Assembly: GCA_963824095.1 (NCBI GenBank)
Contig: CAWGNS010000014.1
Location: 434,001-498,000, forward strand
Direction: 5' to 3'
Length of the DNA: 64,000 nucleotides
DNA from: JBBDWJ01 sp963824095
GTDB taxonomy: Bacteria; Acidobacteriota; Terriglobia; Bryobacterales; UBA6623
The position numbers were made by a program, and so were the translations under genes. The notes under the pieces are model-generated. The model was not told the origin of the DNA, did no database searches, and saw nothing but the letters and a program-made list of their open reading frames with translations. Below, piece after piece: positions 48,193 to 56,425 of this stretch (the stretch's first letter is position 1; the number at the start of each line of letters is the position of its first letter).

Positions 48193-48630
48193 CTAAGGCA
48201 CCCGCTTCGCCGTAAACTTCTCGGTTGCGTCGTTGTCGACCCGCTCCCGCTCTCCGCTCAAGCCCGCGTCGGAGATCGTGCCGTTCCATTCCCACTCCAC
48301 CTCGTCCTCGACGGTTGAGAACGAGAACTCATCGACCACGCAGATGCCGTCCTCGACCTTGACGCTCTTGTGGTTGGGGAGCTGGACCGTTCCCACCAGG
48401 TCGCCGTCCTCGAGGCGCAGGTTGAACTCGAAGGGATGGCCGCCCACCGTTGCCTGCCACTTACCCTTGATCAGATCGGCGGCGTTGCGGGCTCCGCCTT
48501 CTTTACCGGGATCGGCTTTACCGGGATCGGCCTGCGGGGCGGGTGGCGCCGCCAGACCGCTGCACAGGCAGGCCAGCAGCGCGGCCGTACTCATCAGCAA
48601 CTTTGCGGCGGAGAAACGTCGGGGTGTCAT
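48193..48630 (-). CDS. small secreted protein of unknown function
   Basis: Exported protein of 145 residues: signal peptide about 1-28 (LLMSTAALLACLCSGLAAP), a low-complexity stretch with PGKADPGKEGG, then a compact beta-rich domain of about 90 residues (LIKGKWQATVGGHPFEFNL, LVGTVQLPNHKSVKVEDG, WNGTISDAGLSGERER). The alternating pattern is lipocalin-like or like small domains that accompany DUF1080 proteins, but I do not recognise a family. ATG 48630 is chosen with GGAGG five bases upstream; the frame extends further, but the extension is not protein-like. Confidence 0.8.
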   Translation of the reverse strand: MTPRRFSAAKLLMSTAALLACLCSGLAAPPAPQADPGKADPGKEGGARNAADLIKGKWQATVGGHPFEFNLRLEDGDLVGTVQLPNHKSVKVEDGICVVDEFSFSTVEDEVEWEWNGTISDAGLSGERERVDNDATEKFTAKRVP

Positions 48631-48817
48631 ATTCGCCTCCTGGACGATGACGCGGGCTATCTGGATTGATCTTAGGCTCGCGGTGCGATGAAAGGCTACG
48701 GCAGCACGTTGGGTGCAATACCAAAACGGGGCGCCTTTTTCACGAAACAGTGGGGAGCCAGCTTTTTCGGGGAAAAGTGGAGGTGGAAGGCCCTCGAAAA
48801 AAGCCCCCCGGAATGAC

Positions 48818-48847
48818 ACCAGGCCGCGCAGGGGAACGCGGCCTGGT
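48818..48847. terminator. strong 11-bp hairpin, terminator-like
   Basis: ACCAGGCCGCG (48818-48828) and CGCGGCCTGGT (48837-48847) are exact inverted repeats with an 8-base loop. Only a short TTC follows on the plus strand, so intrinsic termination is uncertain. No gene ends immediately upstream on either strand, so it may instead be a dispersed palindrome. Confidence 0.35.
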
Positions 48848-48955
48848 TTCGAGGTTTCACCTAGCGATTAGGGGTACTCCGGTGATCTCCTTCCAATTTT
48901 CGCTGACGCCGGGTTTGGGGACTATAGCCTCCGCAGGCTACGCCCGAATGCTATT

Positions 48956-49354
48956 TCAGGGGTGCAGTTTGGGATGCCGTTGCGTCGCCTGCCACAGGGT
49001 ACGAGCCGGCCCTCCCGGTGGCTGAGAAACCCCGCAAGGCCCCCCGCTTGTGCCGTCGACGGTGTTAGGAACGAGGGAACCTCCTGCACGGACGTCCCAG
49101 AACACCGGCGGTCCGGCGTCCAAGACCGACTTGCACGCCCCAGACGCCCCCCTGCCTTTCAAGATCCCTTGGTCATTCCATGAGGCCGCGGCCGATTTCG
49201 AGAACTTGCTCCACTCATAGGAGAACTCTTGCTTCCAACCGCAAAATACTACCTCAATGACGTATCGATTTCCGCTCAAACTAGCCTGGAAAGTGCCGCT
49301 ACAATAGCCCTTTGAGGCTATAGCCCTTCCCGATTTCGCGGTCCATACTCGCAC
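48956..49354 (-). CDS. doubtful small protein or gene remnant
   Basis: An open frame of 132 codons starting with GTG 49354. The first half (GYCSGTFQASLSGNRYVIEV, EFSYEWSKFS) has protein-like alternation, but the second half is Gly/Pro-rich and unconvincing. There is no clear Shine-Dalgarno and no recognised family. It could be a decayed gene or chance. Confidence 0.2.
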   Translation of the reverse strand: MRVWTAKSGRAIASKGYCSGTFQASLSGNRYVIEVVFCGWKQEFSYEWSKFSKSAAASWNDQGILKGRGASGACKSVLDAGPPVFWDVRAGGSLVPNTVDGTSGGPCGVSQPPGGPARTLWQATQRHPKLHP

Positions 49355-49638
49355 AAACGGCGCGACCTGCGCGACTCCGCATCACACGTCTTCGAGCTGC
49401 CAAGTAGCGCCCGGGGCACGAGGTTGAGGGAGGCTTGGGGTACTAAAGTCTGCTGACGCTTTCGTTCTCACTCGTGAGGGTGGGCGGGATTTTCACGCCC
49501 CGCCGCCGCGCGAGGGGTAAAGCGCGTTCCCTTGAGAGTGCCCGTCACTGGGTGGGGGTCAATGGATGGAAGTTGTCCAGCCGGTTGTCCTCGCGTTGCT
49601 GACCGGTAAACCGTTCCCCCCGCCGGGAAAGGGACGGA

Positions 49639-52600
49639 ATGAAACCACGATTGTTTCTCTTCTTGTTGCTTTTTGCGGTCTGCTGGTGCGCCAGCGCGCA
49701 GACTTTCGGTGAGATAACGGGCCAGGTCCGCGATCAATCCGGCGGGGCCATCGCCGGAGCCGCGGTCACGGCCACCAATACGGCGACCAACGCCGTCCGA
49801 ACTTCTTCTTCCAACGAAGCCGGCATCTACAGCTTCCCCTCACTGCAGCCCGGCACGTATAACCTGCGGGTAGAAACGCCGGGCTTTAAGAGCGCCAACC
49901 GCAACGGGCTGGAACTGCAGGTGCAGCAATCGGCGCGCATCGACTTCGAGTTGCAGGTCGGCGACGTCGCCGAGTCGATTGAGGTGATCGCCTCCGGGGC
50001 GCTGCTCAGCAGCGAGAACGCGACGGTCGGCACCGTCATCGAGAACAAGCGCATCGTCGAGTTGCCGCTCAACGGCCGCAACTATCTGCAACTGGTGTCG
50101 CTGGCACCCAACGTCAGCTTCGGCTTCCCGTCGGCGGGCCAGGCCGGCTCGCGGCAGGGCGGCATCCGGGCCGACCAGAGCATCGCCGTGGGCGGCATGC
50201 GCGCGCAATACAATCGCTACACGCTTGACGGCGTCGAGAACACCGACCCCAACTTCAACACCTTCGTGGTGTTCCCGTCGGTGGACGCACTGCAGGAGTT
50301 CAAAGTGCAGTCGGGCGTTTATCCCGCCGAGTTCGGGCGCGGCGCGACACAGATCAACGTCTCAACGCGCAGCGGCGGCAACGATTTTCACGCCACGCTG
50401 TTCTCTTTCGTGCGCAACGAAAAGCTGGACGCCAAAAACTACGCCTTCACCACCAACCGGCCGGCCAAGGATCCCTTCAAGTGGAACCAGTTCGGCTATA
50501 CCGGCAGCGGCCGGATCATCCGCAACCGGGCGTTCTTCATGGTGAACCAGGAGTGGTTCCGGCAGCGGCGCTCGACGCAAGGCGTCTATAGCCTGCCCTC
50601 GGCGGCGATCCAGGGCGGCGACTTCTCTTCCCTGCCCTTTGGCACGCAAGGAATTTTCGATCCCAAATCGCGCACGCTGGGGGCCGACGGCAAGGTTACC
50701 GGAGCCGACCGCTTCGCCAACGATATGATTCCGGCGTCGCGCTTCGACCCGGTTTCGGTGAAGCTGCTCGAGTTCTATCGCACGCCCAACGTGGCGGGCG
50801 CGGGCCTGGCCAGCAATTATGTAACCGCGCGCGGCGCCCCAATCGACCGCGACCAGTTCATCGGGCGGTTCGACTTTGTGGAAACGTCCAATTCGCAGTG
50901 GTCGGGCCGCTATAGCTGGGGCGACGAGAGCCAGCGCAACGAGGGACTCAACCTCAACGGCACGGCCGTGATCACCAACTTCAAGCAGGTGATGGTATCG
51001 AACACGCGCGTGTTGTCGCCCGCCATGGTCAACGAGGCGCGTTTCGGCTGGACGAAGTTCTACAACACCTCCGGCACCGAACTTGCGTTCACACGCGATG
51101 TGGTCGGCGAGTTGGGCGTCGCCGGCCTCGCCAGCGGCCCCGAAGTGCAGTGGGGCATTCCGAGCGTCGGCTTCTCGGGCGTCTACGACGGCTTCGGGAA
51201 CGATTCGGAGGGGCCCTATGAAAACAACAACTCGGCCTTCCAGTTTATCGACAACTTTTCGATCGTGAGCGGCAAACACTCGTTCAAGTTCGGCGGCGAG
51301 GTGCGCAACGACCGTTACAACCAGATCGGCAATCAGTTTGCGCGCGGCGCGTTCGCCTTCCAGCGCAATGCCACCAACAATCCCGCTCTGGGTGGTTTGA
51401 GCGGCGATCCGTTCGCCGACTTTCTGCTCGGCGAGGTGTATCAGGCCGAAGCCGCCGTGTCGATCGCCAGGGCGCAGTTCCGCTCGACCGGCCTAGCCTT
51501 CTACGTCGACGATACCTGGAAGATCACCCAACGCGTCACCTTGGCTCTGGGCCTGCGCTACGAGCTGACGCCGCCCTGGGAAGACCAGACCGGCACGCTG
51601 TTCAACGGCATTGTCCGCCAGGATCTGCGGGCCGAGAACGTGGCCGACCGCAGCGTCTATCCCTACTTCATGCGCCAGGGAGAGCCGAGCGACGATCCCT
51701 ACGCCGGAATCGCCCTGCGCTGGGTCGATATTGAGGTCCGCCAGGACGGCAGCCTCGGCAACCGGCTTGTCGGCACCGACAAGAACGACTTCGCGCCGCG
51801 CGTCGGAATCACCTGGTCTCCCAACGACCGCTGGGTAATCCGGATGGGCGGCGGCATGTTCTATTCGCAGGATTCGGGCAACCCGCGCTTCGACATGGCC
51901 CGCAACCTGGCCGGCCGGCTGCGCGACAATTCCAAGACCGACATTCCCACCCTGCAGTGGCAGAACTCGCTGGCGAGCATCGCCGGCGGCGTGGCCAACG
52001 TCGTGCGGCCCTATACCTTCGCCAATCCATACGACCGCCGTACGCCCTACACCGGGCAGTTCATGGTGAATATTCAGCATGAGCTGGGCCACAACGCCGT
52101 GGCCGAGATCGGCTATCTGGGCAGCGTCAGCCATCGCCTGGAGTCGCTGCGCGCGGTGAACGAGGCGATTCCCGCCGATCCGGCCGTCGACAGCCGCTCG
52201 GTTCCGCTGCGCTCGCCGTTTCCCACCTTCGGGCGCATTCAGTTGGTCGACAACGGCGGCAGCGGCAACTATCATTCGCTGGGCGCGAAAATCACCAAGC
52301 GCTATTCGAACGGCCTCACCTACCTGGCCAGCTACACCTACTCGAAGTCGATCGACAACGCGACCGCGATCCGCAACCAGGGCGGCGACACGCTGTTTCC
52401 CCAAGACAGCTACTGCCGGGCCTGCGAGCGGGCCCGTTCAAGCCACGACAACCAGCACCGCTTCGTGACGTCGGCTCTATGGGAGCTGCCCTTCGGCAGG
52501 GGCCGCGCTCACGGCATCGACAACGGCGTGTTGAACGCCATCGCCGGCGGCTGGCAGGTGGGCTCGATCGTCACCCTGCAGAGCGGCTTTCCTGTCACGG

Positions 52601-52995
52601 TGACTAACGGGCTCGACACGTCGAACACCGGCGCCTTCTTCGATCGTCCCAACACCAACGGCACCAACGCCGCGCTGCCTCGCGGCGAGCAGGATCCGTT
52701 CCGCTTCTTCGATACCTCGACCTTCAGCGTGCAGGCGCCGGGGACGCACGGCAACGTGGGCCGCAACACGCTCACCAGCCCGGGCATCATCCAGTGGGAC
52801 TTCTCGCTGCTCAAGGATTTCAGCATCACCGAGCGGCAGCACCTGCAATTCCGGTTCGAGGGCTTCAACTTTCCCAACCACCCCAACTGGGGCAACCCCA
52901 ACACCAACGTTTCGGCCGGCAGCAGTTTCGGCCGCATCACGGGCACCAGGAACAACATGCGCAACCTGCAGTTGGCGCTGAAGTATATATTTTAG
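49639..52995 (+). CDS. Oar-like TonB-dependent outer-membrane receptor
   Basis: Outer-membrane beta-barrel protein of 1118 residues with a signal peptide (about 1-21, ending ASAQ). An N-terminal carboxypeptidase-regulatory-like domain (about 24-105; GQVRDQSGGAIAGAAVTATN, SFPSLQPGTYNLRVETPG) precedes the plug (VELPLNGRNYLQLVSLAPNV, YTLDGVENTDPN) and a large barrel ending in LQLALKYIF with a terminal aromatic residue, as needed for barrel assembly. This architecture is greatly expanded in Acidobacteria and is thought to take up plant or microbial glycans and oligomers. No SusD-like or TonB gene is adjacent, so the substrate is unknown. ATG 49639 follows AAAGGGACGGA. Confidence 0.93.
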   Translation: MKPRLFLFLLLFAVCWCASAQTFGEITGQVRDQSGGAIAGAAVTATNTATNAVRTSSSNEAGIYSFPSLQPGTYNLRVETPGFKSANRNGLELQVQQSARIDFELQVGDVAESIEVIASGALLSSENATVGTVIENKRIVELPLNGRNYLQLVSLAPNVSFGFPSAGQAGSRQGGIRADQSIAVGGMRAQYNRYTLDGVENTDPNFNTFVVFPSVDALQEFKVQSGVYPAEFGRGATQINVSTRSGGNDFHATLFSFVRNEKLDAKNYAFTTNRPAKDPFKWNQFGYTGSGRIIRNRAFFMVNQEWFRQRRSTQGVYSLPSAAIQGGDFSSLPFGTQGIFDPKSRTLGADGKVTGADRFANDMIPASRFDPVSVKLLEFYRTPNVAGAGLASNYVTARGAPIDRDQFIGRFDFVETSNSQWSGRYSWGDESQRNEGLNLNGTAVITNFKQVMVSNTRVLSPAMVNEARFGWTKFYNTSGTELAFTRDVVGELGVAGLASGPEVQWGIPSVGFSGVYDGFGNDSEGPYENNNSAFQFIDNFSIVSGKHSFKFGGEVRNDRYNQIGNQFARGAFAFQRNATNNPALGGLSGDPFADFLLGEVYQAEAAVSIARAQFRSTGLAFYVDDTWKITQRVTLALGLRYELTPPWEDQTGTLFNGIVRQDLRAENVADRSVYPYFMRQGEPSDDPYAGIALRWVDIEVRQDGSLGNRLVGTDKNDFAPRVGITWSPNDRWVIRMGGGMFYSQDSGNPRFDMARNLAGRLRDNSKTDIPTLQWQNSLASIAGGVANVVRPYTFANPYDRRTPYTGQFMVNIQHELGHNAVAEIGYLGSVSHRLESLRAVNEAIPADPAVDSRSVPLRSPFPTFGRIQLVDNGGSGNYHSLGAKITKRYSNGLTYLASYTYSKSIDNATAIRNQGGDTLFPQDSYCRACERARSSHDNQHRFVTSALWELPFGRGRAHGIDNGVLNAIAGGWQVGSIVTLQSGFPVTVTNGLDTSNTGAFFDRPNTNGTNAALPRGEQDPFRFFDTSTFSVQAPGTHGNVGRNTLTSPGIIQWDFSLLKDFSITERQHLQFRFEGFNFPNHPNWGNPNTNVSAGSSFGRITGTRNNMRNLQLALKYIF

Positions 52996-53025
52996 GCCGC
53001 CCGCGAGGGAGGTTCGCTTTGCGTA

Positions 53026-53054
53026 AAGGGCCGCTCCACGAGGGGGCGGCCCTT
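53026..53054. terminator. bidirectional terminator between receptor and HAD genes
   Basis: AAGGGCCGC-TCC / GGGGGCGGCCCTT forms a strong stem about 31 bp after the receptor stop and about 55 bp before the 3' end of the convergent HAD gene. The position suits a shared terminator. The T-run is poor on both strands. Confidence 0.5.
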
Positions 53055-53108
53055 GCCGTTTCCAGGGCCGACTCGGTTGTCGTTGAATCGAGGTTCGTTG
53101 GGGGGAAG

Positions 53109-53822
53109 CTATCTTCGACTCGCCGCCAGGCGGCTCGCCAGCTCCAGGAAGTCGCTGACGGTCAAGTCCGGGCGCAGCGGAGAGTCTTCGTAAGGCAGCT
53201 CGTAGCGGTTCACGTAGGCGCCGCGGAAGCCGCAAGCGCGCGCGCCGAGGATGTCGAACGAATGCGCGGCGACCATCAGGATCTCGGCCGGCTCGCACTC
53301 GAGAATCTGAACGGCCCGGCGGTAAACCGAAGGGTGCGGCTTGAAATGCCCGGCCTGGTCGACCGAAATGCGCACCTGGAATGCGACCGGGATGTTCTTT
53401 TCGCAGAGTTGGTCGAGCAGCCACTGGTTGCCGTTGGTCAGCGCCACCAGCCGGTAGTGTTCGGCCAATTTTTTGAGGCCCTTGACGGCGTCGTCGAAAG
53501 GCTTGAGCGCTTCGTAAGCACGCATCACGCGCTCGATCTCGGCAACGTTGCCCTTCACGCCGTGCAGCTCGAGCGAGTAGACCAGCGCGCGGCGAGCGGT
53601 TTCGAGGTAGCCGCTATGGCCGAGCAGCAGCAGCGAATCCTGGAATTGTTCGGTGCGCTGGCGCCCGCGCCAGGTGGCCCACAAATCGCCTGGTCTTACT
53701 TTCGAGCCTTTGGCCTTGAGCAGATCGGCCAGAGCCGGCAGCAGCGAGCCGGAAAGATCGAGCACGGTCCCGAACACGTCGAAGGTAAGAGTGTGGACCC
53801 GTTGGAGCGGTTTTTCAGCCAT
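53109..53822 (-). CDS. haloacid dehalogenase-like hydrolase, type II family
   Basis: Cytosolic HAD-superfamily hydrolase of 237 residues. The nucleophile motif is LTFDVFGTVLD (Asp15), motif II is ALTNGN (about 120), the Lys motif is KPHPSVYR (about 160), and motif III is AAHSFDILGARACGF, which together match L-2-haloacid dehalogenase-type proteins. Whether it really dehalogenates is unknown; many homologues are phosphatases. ATG 53822 is chosen at MAEKPLQRV; an in-frame extension of 13 codons is possible. Convergent with the receptor gene. It lies downstream of secG on the same strand. Confidence 0.87.
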   Translation of the reverse strand: MAEKPLQRVHTLTFDVFGTVLDLSGSLLPALADLLKAKGSKVRPGDLWATWRGRQRTEQFQDSLLLLGHSGYLETARRALVYSLELHGVKGNVAEIERVMRAYEALKPFDDAVKGLKKLAEHYRLVALTNGNQWLLDQLCEKNIPVAFQVRISVDQAGHFKPHPSVYRRAVQILECEPAEILMVAAHSFDILGARACGFRGAYVNRYELPYEDSPLRPDLTVSDFLELASRLAASRR

Positions 53823-53906
53823 GGCAACAGTAGTAGCACACCGCGGCCGCGGCACAGGCAACGCTGCCCATGCCGCTTCGGTTTTCGGTCGGATCGGGAA
53901 ACCCGG

Positions 53907-54341
53907 CTACGGTTTCGGAGCGGGAGTGGCGGCGCCCGCCGGAGCATCGCTGCTGGCCGGAGCAGCCGGCGCGTCCTTGCTGGGGGCGGCGTCGCCGGCC
54001 GGAGCCGTGGCGGGCTGCGAGCCCGGCGCCGGGGGCGTGGGGAGCGGCGTCAGCGGAACCGTTTCCGTCGCGCCGCCAGTACGTTCGATGACCGACTGGC
54101 CATTGCCCTCCTGGCGGCTATGCAGCACGCCGAGGGCGATCGAATTCAGCATGAACAGCACGGCTGCCACCGTCGTGGCCTTGGAGAGCAACGTCGCGGC
54201 GCCACGCGGGCCGAACGCGGTCTGCGAGCCCATGCCCCCAAAAGCGCCGGCCAGATCGGCCGCCTTGCCGCTTTGCAGCAGCACGACGATGATCAGGAAG
54301 AAGCAGATGATGATGTGCACGACGGTGAGGACAACCAACAT
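53907..54341 (-). CDS. secG: protein translocase subunit SecG
   Basis: Accessory subunit of the SecYEG translocon, 144 residues. Two membrane spans (about 2-23 and 54-73) flank the conserved cytoplasmic loop LLQSGKAADLAGAFGG, SQTAFGPRGAATLLSKAT, diagnostic of SecG. The C-terminal half (about 90-144) is a long Pro/Ala/Thr-rich tail, longer than in E. coli SecG but common in this phylum. It lies 54 bp downstream of tpiA; the tpiA-secG order is very common in bacteria. Confidence 0.96.
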   Translation of the reverse strand: MLVVLTVVHIIICFFLIIVVLLQSGKAADLAGAFGGMGSQTAFGPRGAATLLSKATTVAAVLFMLNSIALGVLHSRQEGNGQSVIERTGGATETVPLTPLPTPPAPGSQPATAPAGDAAPSKDAPAAPASSDAPAGAATPAPKP

Positions 54342-54395
54342 TGTTTTCTAGACTTTCGTTTTGTGTATCGCGGCTCTTCGGCCGCCGCCGGCGCG

Positions 54396-55163
54396 CTAGT
54401 GGCCGGCGTAATTGACGATCGCCGCGAACGAATCCGGCTTCAGGCTCGCCCCGCCCACCAGCGCACCGTCGATTTCGGGGCGCGCCATCAGGCCGCCGGC
54501 GTTATCGGGCTTGACGCTGCCGCCGTAGAGAATGCGCACGGCCTCGCCCGCTTCGGGTCCGAACAGCTGGGCGGTTTTGTCGCGAATGACGGCGTGAGCT
54601 TCGGCGGCGGTTTCCGGGGTAGCGACACGGCCGGTCCCAATCGCCCAAACCGGCTCGTACGCAATGATTATACGGGAGAAATCGCCCTGGGTCAAAGACG
54701 CGAGGCCGCCCTCAAGCTGTTGGATCAAAACGGCTTCCGTTTTGCCGCCATCGCGCTGGTCGAGCGCTTCGCCGACGCACACGATCGGCGTCAACCCGGC
54801 TTTCAACGCCGCGAACAGACGCTGGTTGACGGTGGCGTCGGTCTCGCCGAAATATTGCCGACGCTCGCTGTGGCCGATCAAGACGTGGCTGCAACCGGCG
54901 GCCGCGATCATCGGGCCCGAGATCTCGCCGGTGAAGGCGCCTTCGGTTTCCCAATGCAGATTCTGGGCGCCGATCTGAATATTGCTGCCTGCCACGGTCT
55001 CGACCGCCGCGGCCAGCGCTGGAAACGTCGGACAAATCACGATCTGGCAGTGCGAGGCGCCGCGCACCAGCGGCTTGAATTCATCGAAGAACTGCACCGT
55101 CTGAGCGACGGTCTTATACATCTTCCAATTGCCGGCGATCACCGGTGTGCGGGCTTTGGCCAA
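54396..55163 (-). CDS. tpiA: triosephosphate isomerase
   Basis: Glycolytic enzyme interconverting dihydroxyacetone phosphate and glyceraldehyde-3-phosphate, 255 residues, the normal length. Catalytic residues are Lys14 in AGNWKM, His98 in IGHSERR and Glu170 in AYEPVWAIGTG; the phosphate-binding YGGSVKPDN follows. TTG 55163 is the start: GGAGGAACAGG lies just upstream and no ATG or GTG fits the conserved N-terminus. It is followed by secG. Confidence 0.97.
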   Translation of the reverse strand: MAKARTPVIAGNWKMYKTVAQTVQFFDEFKPLVRGASHCQIVICPTFPALAAAVETVAGSNIQIGAQNLHWETEGAFTGEISGPMIAAAGCSHVLIGHSERRQYFGETDATVNQRLFAALKAGLTPIVCVGEALDQRDGGKTEAVLIQQLEGGLASLTQGDFSRIIIAYEPVWAIGTGRVATPETAAEAHAVIRDKTAQLFGPEAGEAVRILYGGSVKPDNAGGLMARPEIDGALVGGASLKPDSFAAIVNYAGH

Positions 55164-55248
55164 GGGAATCCTGTTCCTCCTGTGTCGGGGCGTGCCGTGG
55201 GAATGGAGCGGAAGCGAGGCACTGCCCGGCTCCGGCGCCAGTCCGATA

Positions 55249-55401
55249 CTAGCGGCTTTGTTGTTCCTTGAGTAGCTGTTGCAGGTCTTCGATCTGGCGC
55301 AGCAGGCGCTTCTGGCGCAGCGAAAGCGTCAAGACGTACCCCGCGTGCAGCACCCACGCCACCGCGAACGCGTACCAGACCCACTGGACTAACTCTTGCA
55401 T
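55249..55401 (-). CDS. CcmD-like small membrane protein, second copy
   Basis: A 50-residue protein. It begins MQELVQWVWYAFAVAWVLHA: a single N-terminal membrane span followed by a basic, heptad-like cytoplasmic helix (RQKRLLRQIEDLQQLLKEQQ). The layout is that of CcmD, the small helper that anchors haem-loaded CcmE release from CcmC in cytochrome c maturation. It is the second of two such genes after ccmC, separated from the first by 43 bp, and precedes tpiA by 85 bp. Size, topology and context support the call; sequence conservation in this family is low. Confidence 0.7.
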   Translation of the reverse strand: MQELVQWVWYAFAVAWVLHAGYVLTLSLRQKRLLRQIEDLQQLLKEQQSR

Positions 55402-55444
55402 GATTGATCGACCGCGCTACCTGCTGCTTCGGACCGCTGTCCCA

Positions 55445-55597
55445 CTAGTGCTTGGCGGCGTTTTCGAGCCGCGCGCGCACGTTGCGAATCTCGTGCCAGA
55501 TGCGCTTTTGTCCCTTCGAAACCAGCAGTACGAGAATCATGTAGACGAGCCAGGCGGCGCTGAACACGAACCACAATAACTTCAGGCTGTCTTCCAT
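55445..55597 (-). CDS. ccmD: CcmD-like small membrane protein, first copy
   Basis: A 50-residue protein directly after ccmC (33 bp). It begins MEDSLKLLWFVFSAAWLVYM, one membrane span to about residue 27, followed by a basic helix (SKGQKRIWHEIRNVRARLEN). Same length and topology as the neighbouring copy at 55249-55401, although residue identity between them is modest. CcmD-type helpers are the expected neighbour of CcmC in cytochrome c biogenesis. It is too short for most automatic gene callers. Confidence 0.75.
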   Translation of the reverse strand: MEDSLKLLWFVFSAAWLVYMILVLLVSKGQKRIWHEIRNVRARLENAAKH

Positions 55598-55630
55598 CCT
55601 AACGCCTCTTTCGTGTGCACGCCGCCGGAC

Positions 55631-56332
55631 CTAGAGCGCGTGGACCTCGCGCCGCAGTCCGTCGGCCTCGCGCTGCAGCCGCTCCAAACGCCGCCGCGCG
55701 CGCACCAGGCACCACATCAGCAGCATCAGGGCCGCGAAGGTAACCAGCAGCACGATCCACATATTGGCGTCCAGGCCGCCCCCGCCGCCGATCACCGGCG
55801 CGGGGTGCTGCGTGCGCCACACGCGATTGGCGATGTATACGATCGGGATATCGGCCATACCGAAAATCGAAACCACGGCGCAAACTACGGCCCGCTGGTT
55901 CGGCTCGTCGACCGATTGCCGCAGAATCAGGTACCCGGCGTAGATCAGCACCAGCAGCAGCATCGTCGTCAGCCGCGCATCCCAGGCCCAGAACACGCCC
56001 CACGCCGGCCGGCCCCAGATCATGCCCGTCACCAGGTTCACCACCGCAAACAACAGACCCACTTCGTTGCAGGCCACCGACAAATCGTCGAAGCGCGACT
56101 CGCGCTTGGAAACGTAGCGGATGCTGGCAATACCACCGGTGATGAAGGCCACGAAGGCGACCACCGCCGAGGGCATATGGAAGTAGAAGATCCGCTGCAG
56201 CACGCCCATGGTGTTTTCCATGGGGGCCCACACGAAGATCATGTACAGCGCGACGAGCAGCATGCCCCCGGTGGCAAGCGCCAACGGCGGCGGGATGACG
56301 TTCGGTTCTCGTTCGGCGGCGGTATTCGGCAT
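55631..56332 (-). CDS. ccmC: cytochrome c maturation protein CcmC (haem-handling membrane protein)
   Basis: Integral membrane protein of 233 residues with six spans that presents haem to CcmE. The haem-binding tryptophan-rich motif on the periplasmic side is GVFWAWDARLTT (about 112-123). The conserved histidines appear in IFYFHMPSAVVAF (about 48-60) and in the loop before the last span (RVWRTQHPAP). The C-terminal tail is basic and coiled-coil-like (RARRRLERLQREADGLRRE). No ccmA, ccmB, ccmE or ccmF is in this window, so the rest of the System I pathway must be elsewhere. It is followed by two ccmD-like genes. Confidence 0.92.
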   Translation of the reverse strand: MPNTAAEREPNVIPPPLALATGGMLLVALYMIFVWAPMENTMGVLQRIFYFHMPSAVVAFVAFITGGIASIRYVSKRESRFDDLSVACNEVGLLFAVVNLVTGMIWGRPAWGVFWAWDARLTTMLLLVLIYAGYLILRQSVDEPNQRAVVCAVVSIFGMADIPIVYIANRVWRTQHPAPVIGGGGGLDANMWIVLLVTFAALMLLMWCLVRARRRLERLQREADGLRREVHAL

Positions 56333-56425
56333 GACGTTGGCGACAGACGGTAACGTCTCAGTTTAGCAATCTCAGGTCCATTGCCCAGCGAGGCGCGGCA
56401 GATCTCCTGGCGCGAGAAACCGCAA

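Larger units (their letters stand above)
48631..49638. other. 1008-bp spacer upstream of the TonB-dependent receptor
   Basis: Contains the 48818-48847 hairpin, small palindromes around AGGCTA (about 48926-48943 and 49304-49322), and one doubtful minus-strand frame (48956-49354). Base composition is less GC-rich than the flanking genes. The receptor promoter should lie near its right end; the Shine-Dalgarno-like AAAGGGA precedes the start at 49639. Confidence 0.5.

Noticed and set aside
48631..48819. 63-codon N-terminal extension of the small secreted protein
   Set aside because: It precedes a perfect Shine-Dalgarno and signal peptide and is derived from low-complexity spacer DNA.
52794..55271. 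825-codon plus-strand frame across HAD, secG and tpiA
   Set aside because: It spans three well-supported minus-strand genes and their spacers, and has no recognisable domain.
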